This document shows, one piece after another, positions 27,924 through 36,520 of a stretch of 64,000 nt of DNA. The first letter of the stretch is position 1. Every line of letters begins with the position of its first letter. The position numbers and the translations under genes are program-made. Under the pieces are notes generated by a model. That model was not told the origin of the DNA, searched no databases, and saw only the letters and a list, made by a program, of their open reading frames with translations. The stretch is from Rufibacter glacialis (GTDB lineage Bacteria; Bacteroidota; Bacteroidia; Cytophagales; Hymenobacteraceae): NCBI RefSeq assembly GCF_008271745.1, contig NZ_VKKZ01000010.1, forward strand, positions 401,677-465,676, in the 5' to 3' direction.

Positions 27924-28301
27924 ATGAAAGAGTTAACCAAAGCTGAAGAACAGGTCATGCAGATTCTCTGGAATCTGCGGCAGGGCTTCGTGAAAGACAT
28001 CCTGGACCAGTTGCCCGAACCCAAACCCGCTTACAACACCGTTTCCACCATTGTGCGCATTCTGGAGAAGAAAGGGTTTGTGGGCTACAAGGCCTATGGC
28101 AAGACCCACGAATATTACCCGCTCATCGCCCGTGACGATTACCGCCATTTCTACCTCAAGAACTTTGTGAGCGGCTACTTTGGCGGGTCGTTCAAGCGGC
28201 TGGTCTCCTTTTTCGCGAAGGAAGAGAACATGGACCTGCAGGAACTGGAGGAAATGCTCAAGCACGTGAAAGAGGACCTAGACAAGAAAGAAGATGAATG
28301 A
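27924..28301 (+). CDS. BlaI/MecI/CopY-family transcriptional repressor
   Basis: 125 residues, typical family length. A winged-helix domain covers about 1-75: LTKAEEQVMQILWNLRQGFV, LPEPKPAYNTVSTIVRILEK, GFVGYKAYGKTHEYYPLI. A C-terminal dimerisation helix follows (SFFAKEENMDLQELEEMLKH). BlaI proteins bind DNA as dimers and are inactivated by cleavage by a partner M56 peptidase. Its stop overlaps the start of that partner gene by 8 bases. The paired operators upstream point to autoregulation. The physiological trigger is unknown; no beta-lactamase is nearby. Confidence 0.95.
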   Translation: MKELTKAEEQVMQILWNLRQGFVKDILDQLPEPKPAYNTVSTIVRILEKKGFVGYKAYGKTHEYYPLIARDDYRHFYLKNFVSGYFGGSFKRLVSFFAKEENMDLQELEEMLKHVKEDLDKKEDE

Positions 28302-30750
28302 GCCGCTGCTGCAGTACCTGCTGGAATCAGGCACGGGCCTGGTGTTGCTCTACCTCTTTTATGCGGTGGTATTGAAAAAAGAGACCTGTTTCCAGTTTAA
28401 CCGGTTCTACCTGATAGCGGCTCTTCTGCTGTCTTTCGTGTTGCCGCTCTCTAACCTGCCAGGCCTGGATCTGTGGCCGCAGCAGGAGACCGCCGCCCCG
28501 GAGGTGATGCTGGTGGAGATGCCTTTGGTGGCGACTGAGGTGCTGGTGGCGCCGGAAGAACCTCTGGACTACTGGCCCCTCTTGTACGGAATCTACGGTT
28601 TGGGTGTGCTATTCCTAACCGGTAGGTTTCTGCGGCAGACCCTCCGCCTTCGCCGGTTTGCCCGGGAGCATGGCGTCTCCTTTTACCTACCCAACCGCGC
28701 CCCCGTCTTTCTGACCTATGGTCAGTTGCCTACCTTCTCTTTCTGGCGCTGGGTTTTCTTTGACAACAGCCAAACCCTTACCCCCTCAGAAACCGAGCGC
28801 ATTCTCCAGCACGAGCAGGTGCACCTTGACCAGCGGCATACGTTAGATGTCCTGCTGGTGTCAATGGCCAGTATCGTGTTCTGGTTTAACCCCTTGCTGG
28901 TACTCTATAAAAAGGCCCTGGAACATACCCATGAGTTCATTGCCGATGCCCACGTAGCCAGAACCGCTGGGGCCGCTTCCTATTCTTCCCTGCTGGTGAA
29001 GCAGGTGTTCAGGAACGCAGATTTTACCTTGGGTAGTTACTTTTTTCTCAATAAATCTCTCACGCTAACCAGAATCAAGATGATGAAAAGATTACATGAG
29101 TCCCCCAAGCTAAGCCGTATGCTGCTGGCAGTACCTGTTCTAGCGTTGTTGTTGGTGGCGGTAGCCGCCATGCGTCCGGCCCCCTTGCGGGAGACGGAGA
29201 CCAGCGGTAAGGAGATTGCCCTGGTACAGAATGGCCCAGCCCAGTTTCCTGGAGGTCGCGAGGCCCTGAACACGTACGTGAAAAGCAATCTGGTGCTGCC
29301 AGAGATAGCCTACCAGAAACGCAAGAGCCCCAAAGACTTCGTGAAAGTAACCGCCACGCTGGAGTTGGAAGTAGGGGAAGACGGAACGCCTGTGTACCGC
29401 CGGGCCACGGCCCTGGACGTTCGGCCCCAGGACCCAGCGGTAGCGAAAGCGGTAGAGCGGCAGTTTACCACCCTAGTGAGCCAGATGCCTAAGTGGGTCC
29501 CGGCCCAGAAAGAGGGCAAGGCGGTTTCCTCCAAAGAAACCATTTCAGTATCGGTGGTGGGCGGAGATTTCCTCAACTACGCCTCTTACCTGGCAAACCG
29601 CCAGCAGAAGACTACTGTCTCTTCCCAGGCTGTGACCACACCAAGTACCGTAAGCAAACCCGCTGAATTCCCAGGTGGGGAAGAGGCTCTGTACCAGCAC
29701 CTGAACAGCCAATTTGTTCTCCCAAGAGCCGTTCTAGAAGCCAAAGGTTCCTCAGACAGTACCGTTAAGTTTCTGCGCCATATCAAAGCGGAGCTTTTGG
29801 TAGGGGTTGATGGACGGGTTTCCCAAGCCCGGGTACTGGAGGTAAATACCCGGCCCTACCAGTCTCAGGAAGTACGCCAAGCCGTGGAGAAGGAGTTTAT
29901 GCGGATAGCCACTCACCTGCCAACCTGGGCGCCTGCCTTTGAAAACGGAGCCCCAATTGCCTCAAAGGTAAAGGTGGAGTTTGCGACGTTCACCAAGCTT
30001 CCTGGAAAAGGAGAAGCGGAGAGCGCCAAAAAAGGGCAGGAGAAAGAAGCGGAAGTTCCTCCTAAAGATGACCGCGTGTTCATTGCCGTGGACCAAATGC
30101 CAGAGTTCCCAGGTGGGCAAGCCGCCATGTTTCAATACCTGGGGAAAAACTTCTCCATTCCGGCAGACGCCAGGGACGCAAAGGTGGAAGGAGTCATGGT
30201 GGCGTCTTTCATTGTGAATGCCCAAGGCAAAGTGACAGACGTGCAGGTTATGAAGAAGCTGACGCCCAGCTTGGATAAGGAACTGATCAAGACCCTGCAA
30301 AACATGCCCCTTTGGAAACCGGGCACCCAAAACGGGAAACCCGTAAACGTGAAATACACCGTTCCTTACCGGATTGCTCTGAAAGAGGAGACCTCAGTTG
30401 TGGCCAAGCCAGATGCGCAAAATGAGGAGAAGGTGTATATAGCGGTGCAGCAGATGCCAGAGTTCCCTGGTGGGCAAGCCGCCATGTTTAAATTCTTAGC
30501 GGAAAATTTTAAAATACCTGCCCAGGCCAAGGCCGAAGGCACCAATGGAAGCATAGTGGTTTCCTGCGTGATCACCAAAGAAGGCCGCGTGACGCGCGTA
30601 AAAGTAGAAAAAGGTTTGTCTCCAAGTCTTGACCAGGAGGCCATCCGTGCCACTTCGGCCATGCCTAACTGGGAGCCCGGGATTCAGAACGGAAAAGCCG
30701 TAGCGGTGAAGGTCACCACCCCTTACCGGATTGTTGTACCCAAAGAGTAG
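28294..30750 (+). CDS. BlaR1-like M56 membrane metallopeptidase fused to four TonB C-terminal-type repeats
   Basis: 818 residues. The N-terminal M56 part has membrane helices near 12-27, 38-55, 95-112 and 185-205. The zinc site is HEQVH (His173, Glu174, His177) with a third ligand Glu214 in THEFIADAH. A further helix lies at about 275-293 (RMLLAVPVLALLLVAVAAM). The periplasmic part has four tandem domains, each beginning with a PGG-x-E/Q-A motif and resembling the TonB C-terminal fold: about 317-423, 458-565, 602-695 and 722-814. Repeats 3 and 4 are nearly identical in plan (VxQMPEFPGGQAAMF start, PLWKPGTQNGK / PNWEPGIQNGK end). It probably senses an envelope signal and cleaves the upstream BlaI-type repressor. 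Confidence 0.93.
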   Translation: MNEPLLQYLLESGTGLVLLYLFYAVVLKKETCFQFNRFYLIAALLLSFVLPLSNLPGLDLWPQQETAAPEVMLVEMPLVATEVLVAPEEPLDYWPLLYGIYGLGVLFLTGRFLRQTLRLRRFAREHGVSFYLPNRAPVFLTYGQLPTFSFWRWVFFDNSQTLTPSETERILQHEQVHLDQRHTLDVLLVSMASIVFWFNPLLVLYKKALEHTHEFIADAHVARTAGAASYSSLLVKQVFRNADFTLGSYFFLNKSLTLTRIKMMKRLHESPKLSRMLLAVPVLALLLVAVAAMRPAPLRETETSGKEIALVQNGPAQFPGGREALNTYVKSNLVLPEIAYQKRKSPKDFVKVTATLELEVGEDGTPVYRRATALDVRPQDPAVAKAVERQFTTLVSQMPKWVPAQKEGKAVSSKETISVSVVGGDFLNYASYLANRQQKTTVSSQAVTTPSTVSKPAEFPGGEEALYQHLNSQFVLPRAVLEAKGSSDSTVKFLRHIKAELLVGVDGRVSQARVLEVNTRPYQSQEVRQAVEKEFMRIATHLPTWAPAFENGAPIASKVKVEFATFTKLPGKGEAESAKKGQEKEAEVPPKDDRVFIAVDQMPEFPGGQAAMFQYLGKNFSIPADARDAKVEGVMVASFIVNAQGKVTDVQVMKKLTPSLDKELIKTLQNMPLWKPGTQNGKPVNVKYTVPYRIALKEETSVVAKPDAQNEEKVYIAVQQMPEFPGGQAAMFKFLAENFKIPAQAKAEGTNGSIVVSCVITKEGRVTRVKVEKGLSPSLDQEAIRATSAMPNWEPGIQNGKAVAVKVTTPYRIVVPKE

Positions 30751-31094
30751 TGTTCCTTTTTTCTGTTTCTCCATCCCCCAAAGCCCAGACCCGTTTCTGG
30801 GCTTTTTTTATGAAAACGGGTGCAAAGGCCTCTATGATCGCAGGCGGAGCAATGGCCCGTTTTGGGCTTTTATACAGTCAGTATATGGAAGGATCAATAA
30901 GAGCCGAAAGCTTAGAAATGGTCTGTTTTTAAGCTAAAATCATAAATCCGGCCAGGAAACAACACCGGAAACCCTTTTGGCTCCAGTAGGCGGAATGGGG
31001 GAGGAAAAACTGAGGTATGGCAAAATCTGCCGCCAGTACCATCACGGTAAGAATACCGGCTGTTTTCAGGGAAAGACCTAAGAAAGACATTGGC
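30751..31094. other. Gap between the M56 gene and the S8 gene
   Basis: Contains the M56 gene terminator at 30781-30809 and a weak half D-element near 30850. No protein-like frame; short frames here lack coding character. Confidence 0.5.
30781..30809 (+). terminator. Terminator of the blaI-M56 operon
   Basis: AAGCCCAG, loop, CTGGGCTT, then a run of seven T; 31 bases after the stop. Confidence 0.88.
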
Positions 31095-32663
31095 TCAGTG
31101 CCAGACCAGTTCCACCACTTTGGAACCCACTTGCAGGGTGGTATGGGTTTCGCCGGTACGCCGCTTGACTATGATCTTCCTTTGCTTGGCAGGCCGTTTC
31201 TGCTGGGCCATTACCCATTGGGGAGACTTCTTGCGGTACAGTACCACCCCACCGTTGTCTTCAATCAGCCACGAAGGCGTATGCTTGTACACGAACCGCT
31301 TGCCCTTGACCTGAATGGTTTCCTTCACGGCCCAGGGGGTGGAGAAGCCCTGTACCAGTTCCAGCGCCTTGGCGGCATTGGGCACGCCGTATCCCACAAA
31401 ATTATTCCCGAAGGGGTAGAGGTGGCTGCTCTGCTTGATGATGTCAGTAAGTTGCCGGGGGGTGAGGGCGGGGTTTTCTTCCAGCAGGCAGGCGGCCAGT
31501 CCCGCAATGATGGGTGCCGAAAAAGAAGTGCCCGAGGAGGCGAAGCAGGCCACGTCTGGTTTCAGGTAAGGCAGAAAAGAGGGGCCTATGCTGCTGTAGC
31601 CCTGCTTGGTCCAGGTGGTGAAATTGGTGGCGCCCACGGTGAGTACCCCCGGGGCATCTGCGGGGGTGTTAACCACCCGCCACTTTTTGTTGCCCCCGTC
31701 ATTACCGGCGGCGATCACCAGCACCATTCCTTTCTGCTCCACGGCCATCTGCACGGCCCGGGCAATGAAACTGCTGCCGTCCATCTGCGCGGGGAGGTAG
31801 TTCTCAGCGGGGTTGTCAAAGCCGGTGCCGTACCCCAAAGACGAGTTCACCAGCCGAACCCCCAGGCTATCCATCCACTCCAACGCCCTGACAAAGTACT
31901 CTTCCTCAATGCGCGCTTCCTTGCCCCCGTGGTCGGTGCGGGCCAGGTAGTAGTCGGCTTGGTGGGCGAACCCGCTTAACACCCGCTGGGCCGGGTCAGA
32001 GCCGCCCAGGCACAGCAGCACATCGGTACCGTGCGAGTCCAGTCCGCTTTCGCGCTGGTGGAACACCTGGCTTTGGGTTGGGTTCACGAAGTCACGGTAG
32101 GCTTTGAGGCGCCCTTCCTCAAAAATAGCCTGTAAACCGGCCTTCTGCGGGGCCTCATAGAAACCCGCGTCAATCACTCCCACTTTCACGCCCCGGCCCG
32201 TGAGTCCGGCGGCCAGCAGTGCCTCGGGCTTTAGTTGGGTCAGGGCTTTGCCCATGTACTGCGGGTTGAAGGGAGCGGTGGCCGAAGGAGAGAAGAACCC
32301 GGTGATAGGCTTCAGGTCCTGTACATACGGGGCTTGGCCCAAGACTTCGGCCTGGGCCGAAGTTGCCATAATCACAGCTGCATTGAGCCACTTTGAAACC
32401 GAGGTTACAGGGAAGCCGCGCGCCGCCAGGCTGTCCAGGTAGGCTTGGTGCACGGGCGCGTCTGACGGTTGGGAGAGGGGCAGCGCTTGCAGGCGGCGTT
32501 TGGCCAGGGCGGCCTCTGTGACCAGGGGACGGGTGCCCGCGGCGGGTTTGTCTTTGAAGTGCACCCAATACCGTTGCTGTTGCGCTTTTGACTCAGAAGA
32601 AGGAAAACCTGCCAGAAACCCGGCTATGAAAAAAATCAAGAGATGACCAATCCGCACGTGCAA
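31095..32663 (-). CDS. Secreted S8 (subtilase) serine peptidase
   Basis: 522 residues from TTG (a GTG two codons in is equally possible). Signal peptide (IGHLLIFFIAGFLAGF, then SKAQ). A propeptide-like stretch (about 30-120) precedes the S8 domain with an intact triad: Asp165 in VGVIDAGF, His211 in LDSHGTDV, oxyanion Asn321 in IAAGNDGG, and Ser380 in SSGTSFSAP. The C-terminus (about 440-522) is short and beta-rich with no obvious CTD sorting motif. It differs from the S8 at 19.9-22.5 kb, which has a changed Asp and a sorting domain. It is divergent from the Xaa-Pro peptidase gene. Confidence 0.93.
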   Translation of the reverse strand: MHVRIGHLLIFFIAGFLAGFPSSESKAQQQRYWVHFKDKPAAGTRPLVTEAALAKRRLQALPLSQPSDAPVHQAYLDSLAARGFPVTSVSKWLNAAVIMATSAQAEVLGQAPYVQDLKPITGFFSPSATAPFNPQYMGKALTQLKPEALLAAGLTGRGVKVGVIDAGFYEAPQKAGLQAIFEEGRLKAYRDFVNPTQSQVFHQRESGLDSHGTDVLLCLGGSDPAQRVLSGFAHQADYYLARTDHGGKEARIEEEYFVRALEWMDSLGVRLVNSSLGYGTGFDNPAENYLPAQMDGSSFIARAVQMAVEQKGMVLVIAAGNDGGNKKWRVVNTPADAPGVLTVGATNFTTWTKQGYSSIGPSFLPYLKPDVACFASSGTSFSAPIIAGLAACLLEENPALTPRQLTDIIKQSSHLYPFGNNFVGYGVPNAAKALELVQGFSTPWAVKETIQVKGKRFVYKHTPSWLIEDNGGVVLYRKKSPQWVMAQQKRPAKQRKIIVKRRTGETHTTLQVGSKVVELVWH

Positions 32664-32732
32664 AAGATTAATTGAAGGCGCTTTGCCTGAAAATTACCAT
32701 AGAAAGTCATACATTTAAGCTTCAGGAAACAT

Positions 32733-32770
32733 CGTTTTGAGGGGCTTTGCCGAAAAGCCGGCCCAAAACG
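32733..32770. repeat. D-element copy, complete
   Basis: CGTTTTGAGGGGCTTTGCC / GAAAAGCCGGCCCAAAACG: both outer arms intact. It lies between divergent genes, so it cannot be a terminator for either. Confidence 0.75.
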
Positions 32771-32813
32771 CCTATCGCCAGGAGCGTACCACCCAACCAC
32801 CATACGTACCGCC

Positions 32814-34103
32814 ATGAAATACGAGCCTATCGGGAAAGAACTTTACCTCCACAATCGCCAGCGGTTCATCTCTTACCTCAAGCCGCAGTCATTGGCCATC
32901 TTCCATTCCAATGACGTGATGCCCACCAACGCAGACGGCACCATGCCCTTCCGGCAGAACAGTGACCTTCTGTGGCTGAGCGGGATAGACCAGGAGGAAA
33001 GCGTGTTGGTCCTGTTCCCAGATGCCCGCGAGGAGCGCCTGAAGGAGATCCTGTTCGTGCGCGAGACCAATGACCACATCCTGACCTGGGAAGGCTATAA
33101 ACTTACGAAAGAACAGGCACGTGAGGTATCTGGGGTAGAGACTATTTTTTGGACCCATGAGTTTGACTCTATCCTGAACTCGCTCATGCCCTACGTGGAG
33201 AACGTGTACCTCAACTCCAATGAGCACCTGCGCGCCGTGGTTGAGGTAGAAACCCGTGATGCCCGTTTCATCAAGAAGATAAGGGAAAAATACCCGCTGC
33301 ACAACTATTGCCGCAGCACCCAGCACCTGCATTACCTGCGTTCCATCAAGCACCCCCGTGAGGTGGAACTCATGCGCACCGCCTGCCAGATCACAGAGAA
33401 GGCTTTCCGGCGCCTGCTCAAATTCGTGAGACCCGGCGTGATGGAATTCGAGATCGAAGCCGAAATCTGCCATGAGTTCCTGCGCAACCGGTCAAGAGGC
33501 CCGGCCTACAGCTCCATCATCGCCTCGGGCGCCAATGCCTGTATCCTGCACTATGTAGACAACTTCAGGGAGTGCAAAGACGGGGATGTGCTGCTCATGG
33601 ACTTCGGGGCCGAGTACGCCAATTACGCCGCCGACCTTACCCGCTCCATTCCGGTGAACGGAACATTCACCCCGCGGCAAGCCGATGTATACAACGCGGT
33701 GCTGCACGTGATGAAAACCGCCAAGCAGATGCTGGTGCCGGGTAACACGCTAGACCAGTACCACAAGTTTGTAGGCAAGGTGATGGAGAACGAACTCATC
33801 AAGCTGGACCTGCTCACCGAAGAAGAGGTCAACAACCAGAACCCCGCCCAGCCGCTGTACAAGAAATATTTCCCGCACGGCACCTCCCATTTCCTGGGCC
33901 TGGACGTGCACGACGTGGGCGACAAATACCGGCCGTTTGAGGAAGGCATGGTCTTCACCTGCGAACCTGGCATCTACATACGCGAGGAAGGGCTGGGGAT
34001 CAGGCTGGAGAACGACTTCCTGATCACCCACCACGGCGCCGTTGACTTGATGAAGAATATCCCGCTGGAACTGGAAGACATTGAGCGCGAGATGCGCGGG
34101 TAA
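32814..34103 (+). CDS. Xaa-Pro aminopeptidase (M24B, PepP family)
   Basis: 429 residues. N-terminal AMP_N domain (about 1-130: RQNSDLLWLSGIDQEESVLV). Pita-bread C-terminal domain with dinuclear metal ligands: two Asp in LMDFGAEYANYAADLTRSIP, His in HGTSHFLGLDVHDVG, Glu in FTCEPGIYIREEGLGI, Glu in LENDFLITHHG. It removes the N-terminal residue from peptides with Pro in the second position, in the cytoplasm. No signal peptide. Length matches PepP. Confidence 0.96.
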   Translation: MKYEPIGKELYLHNRQRFISYLKPQSLAIFHSNDVMPTNADGTMPFRQNSDLLWLSGIDQEESVLVLFPDAREERLKEILFVRETNDHILTWEGYKLTKEQAREVSGVETIFWTHEFDSILNSLMPYVENVYLNSNEHLRAVVEVETRDARFIKKIREKYPLHNYCRSTQHLHYLRSIKHPREVELMRTACQITEKAFRRLLKFVRPGVMEFEIEAEICHEFLRNRSRGPAYSSIIASGANACILHYVDNFRECKDGDVLLMDFGAEYANYAADLTRSIPVNGTFTPRQADVYNAVLHVMKTAKQMLVPGNTLDQYHKFVGKVMENELIKLDLLTEEEVNNQNPAQPLYKKYFPHGTSHFLGLDVHDVGDKYRPFEEGMVFTCEPGIYIREEGLGIRLENDFLITHHGAVDLMKNIPLELEDIEREMRG

Positions 34104-34113
34104 CCCGGTTGGA

Positions 34114-34151
34114 ATTTTAGTGATTCTGGGCTGCTTTCCCCAAAACAGCCT
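34114..34151. repeat. D-element copy, degenerate
   Basis: TTTTAGTGATTCTGGGCTGC, then TTTCCCCAAAACAGCC. It lies between the pepP and tolC genes. Confidence 0.45.
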
Positions 34152-34201
34152 GGAAAAGAGTGCATTTACCAAGGCCTTGTGGCCAAAACAAGATTATCAG
34201 A

Positions 34202-35752
34202 GTGAACGTGAGTAAACTAGTACGCGTAACCGCCGCCAAGCACACCCTAGCCTGGGTCTGGATGCTGGGCGGCTTTTTCACAGCCCCCAGCGCGGTGGCC
34301 CAAGAAGTGCCTGCCCTGGGCGTAGAGGCAGAAGATCCGGCCACCCGTCGGCTTGATCTGAGTGAGGTGGTGAGAATGGCCAAGGAACAGTCGCCCAGTT
34401 ACCAGCAGGCCCTTACCCAGTTGGAAAACCGCACTTGGCAGTACCAGACCTACAAAAGCAATTACCTGCCGCAGTTAAAGCTGAATGCTACCCTGCCAGA
34501 TTATGTAAACAGTATTAACCCGGTGGTGCAGCCATCTGGTAGTATTGAGTTCAGGCCACAGCACAACTCTACTACCTACGCAGAGCTAGCCTTGAGCCAG
34601 AACATTGGGCTTACCGGCGGGGTAGTCTCCATCAATTCCAATCTCAAGCGGATTGATGATTTCAAACCAAAGCCTGGCGCATTAGGCCATTCATATGCCT
34701 CAACGCCAGCGGTCATCACGTTAAACCAGCCTCTATTTGGGCATAATGGCCTTAAATGGGACCGCAGGATAGAACCCCTGCGGTTTGAGGAAGCCAAACG
34801 GAATTTCTGGGAAGAAATGGAGCGGATTTCTATCAGGGCCACGGATCTTTACTTCACGCAGTTGCAGAGCCAGATAGGCTTTGATATTGCCTCCAAGAAC
34901 GTGGCCAACAATGATACGCTCTTCAAGATCGCCCAAAACCGTTTTTTCAACGCCAAGATCAGCGTGAATGAGTTGCTGCAGTTGGAACTGAGCCTACTCA
35001 CCTCCAGACAGAGTCTGGAACAGGCCAAGCTAGACATTGAGACCAGCACCCTGCGCCTTAAATCTTACTTAGGTATCACCGATGACCGGCCCATCCGGCT
35101 CTCTACCCCAGACGCCATTCCGCAGTTTGAGGTAGACGAAGAGTTTGCCCTGAAGCAGGCCTTGGAGAACCGGTCCCGCATGGTGGGCATCAAGCGGGAG
35201 GAACTGGAGGCGGAACGAAGCGTGGATTGGGCCGAAGGCGACACGGGGTTCAATGCCTCCTTGTTTCTGCAGTACGGCCTGGTGCAGCAGTCCACTGAGT
35301 TGATGGAGTCTTACCAGGATCCTTCTGAACAGCAGCGGGTGCGGGTAGGCTTCAGCTTACCCATCATGGACTGGGGCAGAACCAAATCCAGGTTGGGTAC
35401 CGCCCGGGCTAACCTGAAATTGGTGAAAGGGAACCTGGAGCAGCAGAAGGCCAACTTCAACCAAGACGTATACCTGCAGATCAAGCGCTTTAAGATGCTG
35501 CGCGAGCAGATGAAAATAGCCCAGCAAGCCAACGGCCTGGCCGAACGCCGTTTCCTGGGCGCCAAAGACCGGTACCTGAGCGGCAAGATTGGTATCCTGG
35601 AGCTGAACCAGGCCTCTACAGAGCGTGATTCGGCCCGCCGCAGTTATGTGAGTTCGTTGCGCAATTTCTGGGATTCTTATTACAACATCAGGCTCCAGAC
35701 CTTGTATGACTTTGAAACAAACCAGCCGTTGCTCTTGCCCATGCCTTTCTAA
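34202..35752 (+). CDS. TolC-family outer-membrane protein
   Basis: 516 residues from GTG at 34202 (MNVSKLVRVTAAKHTLAWVW); an ATG 14 codons upstream overlaps a D-element-like stretch. Signal sequence about 12-35 (MLGGFFTAPSAVAQ). Two OEP repeats: about 60-270 (RLDLSEVVRMAKEQSPSYQQ, LNATLPDYVNS) and 300-500 (MVGIKREELEAERSV, FSLPIMDWGRTKSRLGTARA). Long coiled helices are typical of TolC trimers. It is the outer-membrane channel of an efflux or secretion pump, but no membrane-fusion protein or inner-membrane pump gene is adjacent, so its partner is unknown. Confidence 0.9.
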   Translation: MNVSKLVRVTAAKHTLAWVWMLGGFFTAPSAVAQEVPALGVEAEDPATRRLDLSEVVRMAKEQSPSYQQALTQLENRTWQYQTYKSNYLPQLKLNATLPDYVNSINPVVQPSGSIEFRPQHNSTTYAELALSQNIGLTGGVVSINSNLKRIDDFKPKPGALGHSYASTPAVITLNQPLFGHNGLKWDRRIEPLRFEEAKRNFWEEMERISIRATDLYFTQLQSQIGFDIASKNVANNDTLFKIAQNRFFNAKISVNELLQLELSLLTSRQSLEQAKLDIETSTLRLKSYLGITDDRPIRLSTPDAIPQFEVDEEFALKQALENRSRMVGIKREELEAERSVDWAEGDTGFNASLFLQYGLVQQSTELMESYQDPSEQQRVRVGFSLPIMDWGRTKSRLGTARANLKLVKGNLEQQKANFNQDVYLQIKRFKMLREQMKIAQQANGLAERRFLGAKDRYLSGKIGILELNQASTERDSARRSYVSSLRNFWDSYYNIRLQTLYDFETNQPLLLPMPF

Positions 35753-35779
35753 GCTGGCATAGGGTAGTGCCACTTCTCA

Positions 35780-35814
35780 TTTTAAGGGCACTTTTACCAA
35801 AACCCCATAAAACG
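35780..35814. repeat. D-element copy, partial
   Basis: TTTTAAGGGCACTTTTACC, then AAAACCCCATAAAACG; it abuts the convergent terminator. Confidence 0.4.
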
Positions 35815-35854
35815 CCAGGGCTCGCTATTCAGAAATAGCGGGCCCTGGCGTTTT
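35809..35854. terminator. Bidirectional terminator between tolC and the STAS-like gene
   Basis: 13-bp arms AAAACGCCAGGGC / GCCCTGGCGTTTT with an inner CGCTATT/AATAGCG stem. Confidence 0.9.
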
Positions 35855-35867
35855 ATAAATGTGAGGA

Positions 35868-36281
35868 CTATTTAGGCAAGTAGTAGCCAGCCAGCCACTT
35901 TCGGGCGCTGTCAAGGTTGTCAAAGGATTTGGCTTCAAAGGCCTTCACCTCAGAAAGAAACGTAGAGGCCGAGGATTCACCCAAGCTTTCTGGGTTGGCC
36001 AACATGGCAATGCGTTTGAGGCCGGCCTTGGCAGCATTAGGCGCCCAGTCGTTCACTACCCAATCCATGGAATGGTCCCAGGAGCCGATGATCAGGCGGG
36101 TGTCATTCAAGACGCAGTGAAACCCGGCCTCTGCCAAGGCGTTCGTATAGGCCCGGGCTCCCGTTTTTATATTCTCCTCTGTTAAATACCCCATCCAGTT
36201 CACATAGATCAACCGGTGTTGGGGATCTTCCTTGATGGTGAGGTAGACTCTTCCAAAAGGGTTAACAAGTTCTTTGGTCAT
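35868..36281 (-). CDS. Small cytoplasmic STAS/SpoIIAA-like protein
   Basis: 137 residues. The layout fits the STAS / SpoIIAA-like (SEC14) fold: strand VYLTIKEDPQHRLIYVNWMG, helix ENIKTGARAYTNALAEAG, strand CVLNDTRLIIGSWDHSMDWV, then alternating helices and strands with KRIAMLANPES and a terminal helix SFDNLDSARKWLAGYYL. Similar Cytophagales proteins are of unknown function. No anti-sigma partner is nearby. It has its own -7 box and terminator, so it is monocistronic. Confidence 0.75.
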   Translation of the reverse strand: MTKELVNPFGRVYLTIKEDPQHRLIYVNWMGYLTEENIKTGARAYTNALAEAGFHCVLNDTRLIIGSWDHSMDWVVNDWAPNAAKAGLKRIAMLANPESLGESSASTFLSEVKAFEAKSFDNLDSARKWLAGYYLPK

Positions 36282-36313
36282 AGTGCAGCACAGCTTGTTT
36301 CGCTTCTAAAGGG

Positions 36314-36321
36314 CAAATATA
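36314..36321 (-). promoter_or_regulatory. Candidate -7 box for the STAS-like gene
   Basis: TATATTTG on the minus strand, 33 bases before the ATG. Confidence 0.6.
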
Positions 36322-36386
36322 CCTATTCTGAGGTTGATAAGATAGTGTAAGAAACGCATTTGAACCCTCCGCCAGCGAGATAGGTA

Positions 36387-36420
36387 GTTTTAGCCCCGTT
36401 TACTTAGAATAGACCCAAAA
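36387..36420. repeat. D-element copy
   Basis: GTTTTAGCCCCGTTTACTT, then AGAATAGACCCAAAA; outer arms kept, centre diverged. Confidence 0.5.
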
Positions 36421-36434
36421 GGAGTGCCAAACAG

Positions 36435-36470
36435 AAAAGCACCTGCCCATTTCTTTGGTCAGGTGCTTTT
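36435..36470 (-). terminator. Terminator of pyrRB
   Basis: AAAAGCACCTG / CAGGTGCTTTT with a 14-base loop, 51 bases past the pyrB stop. Confidence 0.75.
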
Positions 36471-36520
36471 CTGGCAATAGGCTTATTTCTAGAAAATAGA
36501 CTGTAAATATGGGTAGGTCT

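Noticed and set aside
31017..31979. 320-codon plus-strand frame opposite the S8 peptidase
   Set aside because: Antisense shadow; the S8 frame has an intact triad and signal peptide.
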